In this document: positions 45,121-54,107 of the stretch, one piece after another
How the letters are laid out: each line of letters starts with the position of its first letter
Numbering within the stretch: the stretch's first letter is position 1
From: Collinsella ureilytica
GTDB lineage: Bacteria > Actinomycetota > Coriobacteriia > Coriobacteriales > Coriobacteriaceae
Direction: 5' to 3'
Assembly (NCBI RefSeq): GCF_019795105.1
Contig: NZ_JAIMFO010000009.1
Location: 1 to 64,000 of the forward strand
DNA: 64,000 nt
The notes under the pieces: model-generated
Told to the model about the DNA's origin: nothing
Databases searched by the model: none
What the model saw: only the letters and a program-made list of their open reading frames with translations
Program-made: the position numbers and the translations under genes

Positions 45121-45282
45121 CAAGGCGCCACAACGTGCCCTAAGGCTCTTGAGATTCCCTAAGGTGTTTCAAGATACCTTAACAGCTGCTATAACGTGTC
45201 CTACCTAAAGTCCCCTAAGGTGCACCAAAGCGCCACAACGTGCTCTAAGGCTCCCTAAGGTGCACCAAAGCGCCACAACGTG
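45121..45282. repeat. 40-bp tandem repeats containing CCTAAGG
   Basis: Two near-identical units beginning CCCTAAGGTGCACC at 45213 and 45253 (period 40) are preceded by a degenerate copy near 45121-45165. Each contains the palindrome CCTAAGG and CGCCACAACGTG. The DNA is non-coding, downstream of the AraC gene. Confidence 0.75.
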
Positions 45283-45349
45283 ACGCCTTGTATAGAACCT
45301 GCAGCCATGCCGCCTAAAGAGAAGCACACTCTACTCGAACTATCAGGCA

Positions 45350-45398
45350 CCTATTTCTGTGCTTTTTAACATCAAGCGCCAAAAAGCACAGATATAGG
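45350..45398. terminator. Long inverted repeat between AraC gene and glycosidase remnant
   Basis: An 18-bp arm at 45350-45367 (CCTATTTCTGTGCTTTTT) pairs with 45381-45398 with one mismatch around a 13-nt loop. A third AAAAAGCACAG copy follows at 45433. It could be a bidirectional terminator for the convergent genes or a mobile-repeat relic. The rest of 45283-45598 shows nothing else recognisable. Confidence 0.55.
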
Positions 45399-45598
45399 TC
45401 GCTTAACCCCCTGCACGCACGTCAACAAACCAAAAAGCACAGGCACGGGTCACAGTAGGCCCCGATCACGTCACATCAATGACATCAAAAAACACCACGG
45501 TCAACCGCTTAAACTCCCCTGAGCGTGCGTCGTCACGCATCGCGGCACCAGCTTTTGCGCCCTAAGACACGCCCCGCATAAACTCCTTACACACGTTC

Positions 45599-48475
45599 TT
45601 AAGCTGTCTTACGTCTGCGCAGAATAACTGCCGCAATAACAGCTGCAATCACGACAATAACTCCTGCTCCAACGATCATCATGGTGGAATTCGCCTCTAA
45701 AAGCCCTTGAGCGCGTGCCTTTGAAGGCTCTTTTTTCACGGGCGAAGCCTTGCCGCCAGATAGCTTCTCTGAGGGTTTATGCTCAGTAGACACCGACTCT
45801 TCCTGAGATAGCTGTGAGGATATTGCACCGCTTTCAGAAGCGCTCCTATGATCCTTTGTTGTATTTGAGCGTGCCCGAGACACTTCTCGCTCATCCACGT
45901 TGTGAGCCTCGGTTGACGACGAGCTTTTCTGCAAGCTCTGTTGTTGAAGTTCAGTCTCTCCTTGCTTGTCCCGCTGTTTACCGTCCTCAGACCCCGATAT
46001 GGCCTGCTTTGAATCTTTTGCGGGATCTACATGATCTTGCTGCTTTTCATCTTTTGTATCTTTTGGCTGTTGTTCAGGCTTATCCTCATCAACATGAGAT
46101 GCCTTCCACTGCGCCACAAGCGTCATATTCGCCTTCACCTGAGCTGTCATATCAACGGCAGTCAAAGAATCCGCATACACCCATCTGCTAAAGGTATAAC
46201 CCTCACGAATGGGAATGTCCAGTTGAGGAAGCTTCGCATCTTTTGGAATCACCACCGTATCAGTCAGCCCGTCATACCCAAAATCAAGCGTAATTTGAAC
46301 CTTCTCAACAGGCGCAACCTGCTCAAGAGCACATAGTGCTTTGGCAAGATCCTGAACCGTCTTGTGATACGCTCCAAAACTCACGGTATAACCTGCCGTC
46401 AAAGCAGCTTCTTTCTCTATCTGCGCCATAAGCTTTTTCATCGCAGAAAGAGCGACGTCAAGACGATCTGCGCTTTCTTTGGTATAGCGCTCACGATGAG
46501 CTAGAGCCTCTTTTGCCTGTGCAACACGCGCTGTTTGACGAGCTAGATGATACGGATCATCAAGCGCAGCTACATGCTTGCCCATAATTTCAATCTCAAT
46601 CACATGATTTTCTTTCCCGGGAGCCCCTTCATACCCGTTCATATACAGTCGTACATAGCGCGCTTGAACAGGCTTATCTGAAGCTTCTGCCCCATATATC
46701 ACGCGGCCATCTGAGGACTCTCTATAGGTAGTCTCACTCGGCTGCTCCCCCAGCTGAAATACATCGCTATCCCCGGAGTAATACAGAATCGTCTTTGTAG
46801 AAAAATCGGGGGTATCGGATATAACAAGCGCCGTGGAACCATACATTCGAGATCCACCCCAGTACCGCCACAACTTAACCGATTCGATCGAAACGCTCTC
46901 TTTAAGATCAAGCTGCTCATAGGCAGGCTGAGGCGTGTCATCATTGCCAAAGATGCTATAGGAATCACGGTTTGTAGAAACACCATCAGTTGACTTCGAT
47001 AACGGCGAGGCATTATCAAGTACCAAGGACGGATCGGTTGAGCTCGACGGCAACCACCCGGCTGTCGGTTCTATATTTCGTGCGAGATTTTGTAAGGCAC
47101 CATTATCTGTTCCTGGAACCAGTGAATTGAGCGCATTCGCAAGCTCCGTGAGTGAGCGCTGCTGTGCAGCTGCATCACCTGAAAGCGCCTCACGTGCGCG
47201 GGCAAGTACGCCTTCTGCATCACATGCTGTCCACGATGCTCGTGAAACGCTGCCCTTCATAGCCTCAAGCTCATGAATTCTATCTGCAAGTGGTGAAATC
47301 GGCACCTCATCGTGAGCAAGCGAGCGATCCCAAACACACGCGCTATCAAGCGATGCGTCTGAGGAAATAACCACCGGTGCAGCAACAAGCTCAGCCTCAT
47401 GTGTAGCGACATCATAGCTTGATCCCGCGATTTTGCCCTGCACGTACACCTTCACCATACCATTGTTTTCACGAACCCCGGTAATGCTTGTTGCGCCTTT
47501 AACCGGCTGATCGGAAATAGCGGAGGCACCTTTTACCGTAAAAACAGCGTGAGCATCCTCATTAAGGCGCAAGGACCATTCGTCTCCCTGCTGAGCCAAC
47601 ACAGTATGAGGCGCTGGCGAAGAGACTGTTGCGGCTACACTAAACCCGTATGACCCGACCACGCCTTCTTGCACCTCATCAGTGCAGGAAGGTGAATTCG
47701 TTTTGAGAATCACACCATTATCGTGCGCAACGCGCTCCACAGCGCCACCCAGCCTGTTGCCAGCAGAATCCGCTCCCGAGAGAGCCTGTACGCGAACAGT
47801 TGCTCCTGCACGAGGCGTATCTGCAAGCACGACATCAAAGGTTTTAAGATCAGCATATGCCAAGACCTCTTTGACCGGCACCGTCTTTCCGTCAACACGC
47901 ACCTCAAAACTCGCACCCATTACGTGCTCAGATGCCTGCACGCGTATGACTGCTTCACGATTGAAATACATGCGCGTAAGACTTGGTGGGACGGTATCGC
48001 CGTCTTTGCTCAGATGCCATATCTGCACTTCGCCGGGCTTGAGCTTCATGCTCACCTCGCTGCCGGCATTAATCTTGGATGGTCGTTCCGCCAAAGGCGC
48101 ATTGCCTTCGGTGTAGCCATGATCAAGAACTACATGATATGAACCTGTTGTACGAGCTCCAATAGCTGAATCAAGACGGAAAGTAAGTGTGCGCTCCTCG
48201 GCTGCGGGGTTGCGCAGCGAGATAATACCCTCGTCGCCCGTCGCCCGTCGCGCTAAAGCAGGCAAATCCGTACGCTGCCTGCTCCCCTGTACGAGCGCTT
48301 GCCGCTCCATTTAAGCCGTTGCTGCCTGCAAGCGTTGCTGTTGCAGCAGGGCTTTTACCAAGTACTTTTGCGTTACGCAGCGTAGAGAAGTTTTTCTCTT
48401 CCCACGACAAAAAGTCTGCATTAAAAAGGTATTTTTCAGTATCAAAAATTGAATCAGAATAATAGAGTTCCCAGA
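45599..48475 (-). pseudogene. 3' part of a surface-anchored glycoside hydrolase
   Basis: The coherent sequence begins near 48473 with F-W-E-L-Y-Y-S-D-S-I-F-D, runs through a beta-sandwich region (E-G-I-I-S-L-R-N-P-A), an F5/8-type carbohydrate-binding segment (about 420-590 of the 903-residue frame), a FIVAR-like helical repeat, one Listeria-Bacteroides-type beta repeat (I-T-L-D-F-G-Y-D-G ... Y-T-F-S-R-W-V), a charged linker, and a final membrane helix plus R-R-R-K. No LPxTG is present. The catalytic N-terminus is missing and the frame is broken at 48233-48250 by a duplicated 7-mer. The glycosidase family cannot be named from what remains. Confidence 0.7.
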
Positions 48476-48598
48476 AACAGAATCGAGAATCTCTTCGCGC
48501 GCTTCATCCCAAGATCGATTAACATCATGGTCAAGCGCCTGCTCGATATACACCTCAGCGTCCGACATGACCTCGTCTGCATACTCGGAATAGTTCAT
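48311..48598 (-). pseudogene. Small gene fused to glycosidase remnant (chimeric)
   Basis: M-N-Y-S-E-Y-A-D-E-V-M-S-D-A-E to about E-I-L-D-S-V is a convincing acidic helical protein start with AGGAAAGG upstream (start 48598). From about 48475 the frame runs into the glycosidase remnant in a wrong frame, so the native C-terminus is lost. It probably belonged to the mobile-element genes next to it. Confidence 0.55.
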
Positions 48599-49166
48599 CG
48601 GCTTTTCCTTTCCTCTACTGTGTCTTTCCAAATTGATTGAGCAACAGCAAGTGGAGTGCTTGCTGAAACTGTCGTTCCGGATCGGTCTTTCAAAGGCGAA
48701 ATGTCACCGTTAATACGAACCAACCAAACTGATTTCCCGCTGGTACACCCTTTGATGAAGGTTGGTGTAGGTGACTTTGCTGGTTCGTCTGTTGTCAAAA
48801 ACCAAGCAAGCCCTCTGGGATCTGAGAACCAGCGAATGAGCTGTAGTGCGAAGTGTGGAGAGCTGTTTTCGAGGCGATAGAGGCGTACATAGTGCTCGTA
48901 GGCTTCAATGATTCTATCGGCAGAAATACCGCGTTTGATAACCTCTTTAACGCTTCTCGTGTCTGTTTTCGCATGCCGGCTTTTACCGGCTTTAAGGACA
49001 GATCACAAAGCTTTTCGAATGATTTTTGATCAGATTCACTCAATCCATCGTCATCATCAGTCTCAGCCTCAGAGCGCTCGCTGCCTTGAGTATCCGGTGA
49101 AGGTGGTAGCGAGGACGGGTAGCGAGCGCTCTGAGGCTGGGGATGAGTGATTGATTGATTACGTAA
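48595..49166 (-). pseudogene. Continuation of a disrupted mobile-element helix-turn-helix protein
   Basis: After the TAA that ends the upstream ORF, the same frame continues with L-R-N-Q-S-I-T-H-P, an acidic region, then S-F-E-K-L-C-D-L-S. Near 48980 it shifts frame to coherent sequence (K-E-V-I-K-R-G-I-S-A-D-R-I-I-E-A-Y-E-H-Y) that runs to 48595. This is the layout of longer plasmid/ICE replication-type proteins, here broken by one stop and one frameshift. Confidence 0.6.
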
Positions 49167-49643
49167 TTAATTCTCTTTAGTATTTAATTGTGTCGGATTT
49201 ACCAGATCTGGTTTATCCATATCTGGATTTTCAGGATGTGGAGCGTTACCTGCGGTTTCTTCATCTGTGTCCTGAGAGGGCACTGCTGCGGGGCGCTGAG
49301 GCTGCGGGCAATCAAAAAAGGTGTAAATTGTCCTGCCGAGGTGTCCGGCAGACCCTCGCTCGCGCTCACGGATAAGATAGCCGCAAAGCTCGAGTTCTTT
49401 CAGGATTTTATAAAGAGCATCGCGTCCTTGTCCGGGATGCGGTGTAAGATTTCCGGATTCATCTTCAGGATTGATGATTTTCAGAAGGCCTGCAATAGAG
49501 TAGTCCCACTCGTCAGGAAGGGATAAGACGGTACAGAGGAGGCCTCGAGCCCTCAAAGAGAGACTGCGATCATGGAGTATATCGTTGTAGATGATGGTGA
49601 ATGTGCGTGGACGTTGCCTGACACGTACCTCTTGAAATCCCAT
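49167..49643 (-). CDS. Helix-turn-helix replication/mobile-element protein, N-terminal part
   Basis: 158 residues. A winged-helix domain (F-T-I-I-Y-N-D-I-L-H-D, S-L-R-A-R-G-L-L-C-T-V-L-S-L-P-D-E-W-D-Y-S-I-A-G-L) is typical of helix-turn-helix proteins on plasmids and integrative elements, and is followed by a Pro/Asp-rich linker ending N-T-K-E-N. ATG 49643 follows AAGGGG; GTG 49649 is less likely. The TAA appears premature because related sequence continues in frame behind it. Confidence 0.65.
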   Translation of the reverse strand: MGFQEVRVRQRPRTFTIIYNDILHDRSLSLRARGLLCTVLSLPDEWDYSIAGLLKIINPEDESGNLTPHPGQGRDALYKILKELELCGYLIRERERGSAGHLGRTIYTFFDCPQPQRPAAVPSQDTDEETAGNAPHPENPDMDKPDLVNPTQLNTKEN

Positions 49644-49662
49644 GGCCACCCCTTCTCAAGGG

Positions 49663-50225
49663 TGGAGCGATTCGAGTTACAATCCGCAGTAGAAAAGGGT
49701 ATCTTAAAGGCGGGCAAGCACAGCTATACCGTTGCCACCGAAGGTGTGCCTAGCTCAAGCTTTACCATCACGAATACCCTCGTGAATCCCACACGTGAGC
49801 TTTTAGGCTCAATCGTTTGGGACGATGCGGATAACAAAGACAAGATCCGTCCTGACTCCGTTCAGATGAGGCTGGTAAGAAACGGTGTTCCAACCGATCA
49901 GATCAAAACGATCACCTCTCAAGACCCACGTGCCTTCTCATTCAAAGACCTTCCAACCTTTGATGATCATGGTGAAACGATCATCTGGAGCATAGAGAGC
50001 CTCACCGCCCCTCAAGGCTATGAGGTTAGGGTAAGCGGAGATATGGAGTCTGGCTTTACCATTGTCTATCGCCATGAGCCAGCTCGTAAGAAGAAGCGCC
50101 GCCTCCGCTGGATACTGCCTAAGACCGGAGACACAGTGGCTCTCGGCGGTATTCTCTCTTCAGCCGCTGCACTCTCGGTATTTGCAGCAGCCCTGCATCG
50201 TCGCCGCAAGCACGGCAGAAAGTAG
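49663..50225 (+). pseudogene. 3' end of an LPxTG-anchored adhesin (CnaB domain)
   Basis: An open frame carries the end of one CnaB-like domain (H-S-Y-T-V ... F-T-I-T-N-T-L-V-N-P), a second CnaB-type unit (L-G-S-I-V-W-D-D-A-D-N ... G-Y-E-V), and a complete sortase signal: L-P-K-T-G near 50114-50128, a hydrophobic helix and the tail R-R-R-K-H-G-R-K. No start or signal peptide exists. The frame runs backwards into the antisense of the helix-turn-helix gene, so the 5' part was lost by recombination near 49655. A sortase would anchor the intact protein to peptidoglycan. Confidence 0.8.
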
Positions 50226-50311
50226 GGCACAGCACGCAGAAATCTTTTCGGATAGATAGGACGGGCACATCACGATAGCAGCGTGATTCCTCACCAGTTC
50301 TGCGGTATGAA

Positions 50312-50348
50312 TGAGCCGGGTATTCCTCAGCGGAGTACCCGGCTTTTG
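50312..50348 (+). terminator. Rho-independent terminator after adhesin remnant
   Basis: AGCCGGGTA (50314-50322) pairs with TACCCGGCT (50336-50344), followed by TTTT. The remaining 110 bp to the next gene shows nothing recognisable. Confidence 0.85.
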
Positions 50349-50458
50349 CTGTGCGCACGTGTTTGAACGAGAGATCTGTTAGAGACCCTGGTATATGAAG
50401 GTGACCGGAGGACGCACCTCCGTGTCCTTCAGCTGCGAGCTAGCGTATAGGTATGCGC

Positions 50459-52180
50459 TTATGCTTGGCGATACGTTTCCATGAAGTCGGCCAGATCTTC
50501 CATGCATTCGGTGAGTACACGACGTCTCGGCAGATAGACCACGCGGAAATGGTCGGGCTTATGCCAGTTAAAGCCCTTGCCTGGAACAATAAGAATATGC
50601 TTTTCATGCAAGAGATCGAGGGCAAATTGCTCGTCATCGGTGATGTTAAACCGCTTGACATCAATCTTTGGGAAGATATAAAAGGCAGCCTTTGGCTTTA
50701 CTGCCGAGATGCCAGGAATTTGATTCAGTGCTTCGTATACGAGGTCTCGCTGGTCATGCACGCGTCCACCGGGCACGATATAGCGCTGCACGCTTTGATA
50801 GCCTCCAAGCGCCGTTTGAACAATGGCTTGAGCGGGAACATTGGAACAAAGCCGCATGTTCGCGAGCATATGAATGCCTTCGATGAGGTCTTTTGCACAA
50901 CGCTTATTGCCAGAAAGTACCATCCAACCAATGCGGTAGCCAGCAATCATATGGCTTTTTGAAAGGCCAGAAAAGGTAATGCAAAAGAGATCCGGTGCCA
51001 TGCTTGCAATGGAGGTGTGCTCAAAGCCATCCATAATGAGGCGATCATAGATCTCGTCAGACAAAATCATGAGCTGGTGCTCACGGGCAATCTCAACAAT
51101 TTCAGCCAACACCTCACGCGGGTATAAGGCTCCCGTTGGATTATTGGGATTGATAAGAACAATCGCCTTTGTGCGCGGGCTAATCTTTGAGCGAATATCG
51201 TCCAGATCAGGATTCCACTCGGCTTGCTCGTCGCAAATATAGTGCACCGGAGTGCCTCCGGCTAAGGTGGCGCATGCCGTCCAAAGGGGATAGTCAGGGC
51301 TTGGGATTAAGATCTCATCTCCGTTATCTAAGATTGCCTGCATGCAGAGGTTGATGAGTTCAGAAACGCCGTTTCCGGTATAGATATCCTCCATGGTTAC
51401 GTTGGGCAGATTTCTGATTTGGCAGTACTGCATGATGGCCTTCCGCGCAGAAAAGAGACCACGCGAGTCTGAATATCCCTCACCGTCGGGGAGTTGTTGG
51501 CGCATGTCATGGACAACTTCATCGGGAGCACGAAAGCCGAAGGGTGCCGGGTTGCCAATATTGAGCTTGAGGATACGCATTCCTTCAGATTCCATGCGCG
51601 CAGCCTCATCAACAACCGGGCCTCTGACGTCATACAACACATTATTCAGCTTGGATGATTTCTTGAAGTGACGCATGACGGGAGTCCTTTCGCTGGTGGG
51701 TACCTGTTGAGTTGCAACGTGTTTTTCAGCATGTGCAGTTGATGCGGTGAGTTTGGAAGCGGAGTCGAACGTATCAGCCGATGTGGGCTCTGAGGTTTGG
51801 GTGGCTGTTGACACAGGCACAGCATCTGTAGAAGGGACGTCTTGGCCTGGGTGTACTGCACCTGATGCGTTTGAGGGCATCCTACGAGCTGCGTTAGGCG
51901 TCGATGGTCTTTCTGCATACTGGTTGCTGCTCATAGGTAGCGCTTGCGGTGCCTCGGGGAGCTTGCCCCAGGCAAGCCAGTCAGCATGTACGCCAAGCAA
52001 GGATGCAAGTAGCTCAAGTGAGTCTTGACGAGGTAGGGTTCTACCATTGACATACTGGCTCAGCTGGCTTTTCCCCAAACGCGCTCCACGCTTTTGAGCG
52101 GCGCGTATGAGATCAGTCTGCCGAATGCCACGGTCATCCATGACGTTGCGCAAACGCTTGGCAAAGTTATCTCTTCCCAC
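50459..52180 (-). CDS. XRE helix-turn-helix fused to an AlaA-type aminotransferase
   Basis: 573 residues. Residues 1-75 are a Cro/CI-type helix-turn-helix (R-Q-T-D-L-I-R-A-A, K-S-Q-L-S-Q-Y-V-N-G-R). Residues 76-165 are a Ser/Thr/Pro-rich linker. Residues 170-573 are a class I PLP aminotransferase close to alanine/glutamate-pyruvate enzymes: N-I-G-N-P-A-P-F-G-F, I-N-P-N-N-P-T-G, L-S-D-E-I-Y-D, and the PLP lysine in F-S-G-L-S-K-S-H. All catalytic residues look present, so it may be both enzyme and regulator, like MocR proteins but with an XRE head. The GTG start follows AAGGAGG. Repeats upstream suggest autoregulation. Confidence 0.9.
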   Translation of the reverse strand: MGRDNFAKRLRNVMDDRGIRQTDLIRAAQKRGARLGKSQLSQYVNGRTLPRQDSLELLASLLGVHADWLAWGKLPEAPQALPMSSNQYAERPSTPNAARRMPSNASGAVHPGQDVPSTDAVPVSTATQTSEPTSADTFDSASKLTASTAHAEKHVATQQVPTSERTPVMRHFKKSSKLNNVLYDVRGPVVDEAARMESEGMRILKLNIGNPAPFGFRAPDEVVHDMRQQLPDGEGYSDSRGLFSARKAIMQYCQIRNLPNVTMEDIYTGNGVSELINLCMQAILDNGDEILIPSPDYPLWTACATLAGGTPVHYICDEQAEWNPDLDDIRSKISPRTKAIVLINPNNPTGALYPREVLAEIVEIAREHQLMILSDEIYDRLIMDGFEHTSIASMAPDLFCITFSGLSKSHMIAGYRIGWMVLSGNKRCAKDLIEGIHMLANMRLCSNVPAQAIVQTALGGYQSVQRYIVPGGRVHDQRDLVYEALNQIPGISAVKPKAAFYIFPKIDVKRFNITDDEQFALDLLHEKHILIVPGKGFNWHKPDHFRVVYLPRRRVLTECMEDLADFMETYRQA

Positions 52181-52191
52181 GAACCCTCCTT

Positions 52192-52261
52192 AAGTTCAAA
52201 ATAAGTTCAAAGTTCAATAAGGGGAGCATAGCATAGATTAAATTGAACTTAATCTGAACTT
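52192..52261. promoter_or_regulatory. Operator array AAGTTCA x3 / TGAACTT x2 upstream of the XRE-aminotransferase
   Basis: Three direct AAGTTCA copies (52192, 52203, 52210) and two inverted TGAACTT copies (52244, 52255) flank an AT-rich stretch that reads TATGCT-like -10 sequence on the minus strand. The array sits 12-82 bp before the GTG start, ideal for binding by the encoded XRE domain. Confidence 0.75.
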
Positions 52262-52667
52262 TTATGAAATATGCTGAGCGGTGAGCGTCTCGGCCTGGAG
52301 AACTGCTCGACCAGGGGTGGCCTGGCATGTGGAGTGCGCGTCAGGAGGGGGCAGGCTCTAGTTCATGTGCGTCCTCCTGCTGCTAGACGAAGCCCTCGAT
52401 CGCCTGGTACATAAAAGGCAGGATCGTGGTACACGCATGAACTCAGCTTCACAGCTCTTCTGAGATTGCAGACATCTGTGCTCGCGGGGTTTTCGTGTGT
52501 ATGGGACTTTGCCCTGCTTGAGTGGCATGCATCCTGCCTACACTAGATAGGTCGCTGGGATGCCCCGGGAGGGGATAGGTGGGATGACATGGATGATCAT
52601 TGAAGTTCCCAGCAAGAAGCGCGGGAGCGCTTGGGTGAGCGCCGAGTTGGCGCAGAAGGAGGACGAG
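52262..52667. other. Long leader region before the winged-helix RGG gene
   Basis: About 400 bp without a convincing gene. An inverted repeat pairs 52360-52372 with 52431-52443 (GTTCATG...CATGAAC core). A candidate promoter TTGAGT (52518) / TACACT (52539) has a short 15-bp spacer. A long open frame upstream of the ATG at 52668 shows no conserved start. Confidence 0.4.
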
Positions 52668-53669
52668 ATGTCCGAGTATGAGAAAACATTGGTAGAGGGT
52701 AGCGAGTATGAGGAGGCACCTGCATCAGAAGGTGTGGTGGAGCAGTCCGATGCTGTGGCAGAGATTGAGGCGAGCACGGTGGTGGCTGGAGCCTCAGATG
52801 AGAAAGCTTCTTCAGATTTTCGCGAAGCAACAGATATCGAGCCACTACCTTCCCAGCAACAGTTGAATGATGAACTGATCAGCCGTATCAAGCGCGCAGA
52901 AAATCTTTTGTTCCGTCGTCGTATTGCGCTTGAGCGTGCTGCTGAGGAGCAGGCAGGTAGGGTCAATGAGTTGACTCGTGCAATTAAGCTTCTCGATTTA
53001 AAGCCCAAGATGGAGCAGAAGGAGATGGCTGATCTTTTGGGCATGCGCCTGCGTGAGCTGGATGCCCTACTTGCCCAGGCCGAGCAGGCAGATTTGGTGG
53101 GTCGTATCGAGCCTTCGGAGCCCGATATGCGAAAGGTTGTTGTTTTCGCATCTGAGGATGCCGAGGATCGCGCAAGCGAGATTGTTAAAAAAGATGAACC
53201 GCTGGTACCAGGTCTTTCCGCTGAGGATCTTCAAGCTTTGTTCGATCAGCTTGATAAGGTTGTAAATCCCCTTGTTGAGCTGGGTCTTGAAGAGGATCGC
53301 GGCCGAGGAGATCGGGATGATCGTCGCGGTGGTCGTGGTGGCCGCCGTGAGGATGGCGACCGTAGTCACGGCAAGTTCGGGGCACCTCGCATGGGCTTTG
53401 GCGGCTCGCGCGGTGGTCACTCAGATCGTGGCGGCCGTGGCGGCTTTGGTGGACGCAGCCGTGATGATCGCGGTGGACGCGGTGGCTTCGGCGGACGTGG
53501 CCGGGATGACCGTGGGAGCCGTGGTGGCTTTGGTGATCGTGATCGCGGAGGTCGTGGAGGCTTTGGCGGTCGGGGTCGCGATGATCGTGGCGGTCGCGGC
53601 GGCTTTGGCGGGCGCGGTCGTGATGACCGTGGCAGCCGTGGCGGTTTTGGTGGACGTGATCGTTACTAA
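52668..53669 (+). CDS. Winged-helix protein with long RGG/FGG-repeat tail
   Basis: 333 residues. Residues 1-60 are acidic. Residues 65-165 form a helical and winged-helix domain (L-L-D-L-K-P-K-M-E-Q-K-E-M-A-D-L-L-G-M-R-L-R-E-L-D). Residues 205-333 are a low-complexity tail of repeated G-R-G-G-F-G-G-R-x-R-D-D-R-G units, as in RGG RNA-binding proteins. ATG 52668 follows AGGAGG. It is cytoplasmic and likely binds nucleic acid; the target is unknown. The repeat DNA is itself near-tandem, so copy number could vary between strains. A strong terminator follows. Confidence 0.85.
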   Translation: MSEYEKTLVEGSEYEEAPASEGVVEQSDAVAEIEASTVVAGASDEKASSDFREATDIEPLPSQQQLNDELISRIKRAENLLFRRRIALERAAEEQAGRVNELTRAIKLLDLKPKMEQKEMADLLGMRLRELDALLAQAEQADLVGRIEPSEPDMRKVVVFASEDAEDRASEIVKKDEPLVPGLSAEDLQALFDQLDKVVNPLVELGLEEDRGRGDRDDRRGGRGGRREDGDRSHGKFGAPRMGFGGSRGGHSDRGGRGGFGGRSRDDRGGRGGFGGRGRDDRGSRGGFGDRDRGGRGGFGGRGRDDRGGRGGFGGRGRDDRGSRGGFGGRDRY

Positions 53670-53722
53670 CTCGCGTCTCGCTCGCTCTGCATATAGATAG
53701 AGCCCTGTGGGTTCTGAATGAA

Positions 53723-53764
53723 CCACCTCCCATTTCTTGGACATCGAGAAGTGGGAGGTTTTCC
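53723..53764 (+). terminator. Rho-independent terminator after the RGG gene
   Basis: ACCTCCCA (53725-53732) pairs with TGGGAGGT (53752-53759), with further pairing in the loop, followed by TTTTCC. It also protects against read-through into the convergent helicase gene. Confidence 0.85.
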
Positions 53765-54107
53765 TATTCAGGTAGATCTCAGGGCAAGCACGGCATCCTG
53801 TTCAGGGCGGTAGCGATCGGGCTTTCCATGGTAGTTCGCGCGCATCGTTTGTGTTCTCACCTGCTCCTTACATGCGAGTTAGCCTCTGTAGGGTGCACGG
53901 TTGGAGACCTTACGATACCTGGTCAAACGGCTGGAGTTCGCGTGGGCAATGAGCGCTCGACAGTTGCTTTGCCGTCAATTCCACTGGCAGCTATGCTAGA
54001 ATTATTTAACGCAGGCGATCGGCGGTTCGCTCGGGCAATGGGAGCCCGGTATGCTACCTCCATCGTCTGCTTTTGTGTGCCGTGTTCGGCCGGGCACGAA
54101 GCGCAGC
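53765..54107. other. Intergenic region, nothing recognised
   Basis: 343 bp between the RGG-gene terminator and the stop of the convergent helicase gene. A plus-strand open frame from 53828 runs into the helicase gene antisense, and it lacks a ribosome-binding site and recognisable domains, so I do not call it. Confidence 0.4.

Noticed and set aside
43784-45282. CRISPR-like repeats
   Set aside because: The 43-bp and 40-bp units are tandem, without unique spacers of regular size between repeats, and no cas genes are present.
53300-53669. DNA tandem repeat element in the RGG region
   Set aside because: The repetition is explained by codons for a low-complexity RGG tail inside a good ORF, so it is not a separate element.
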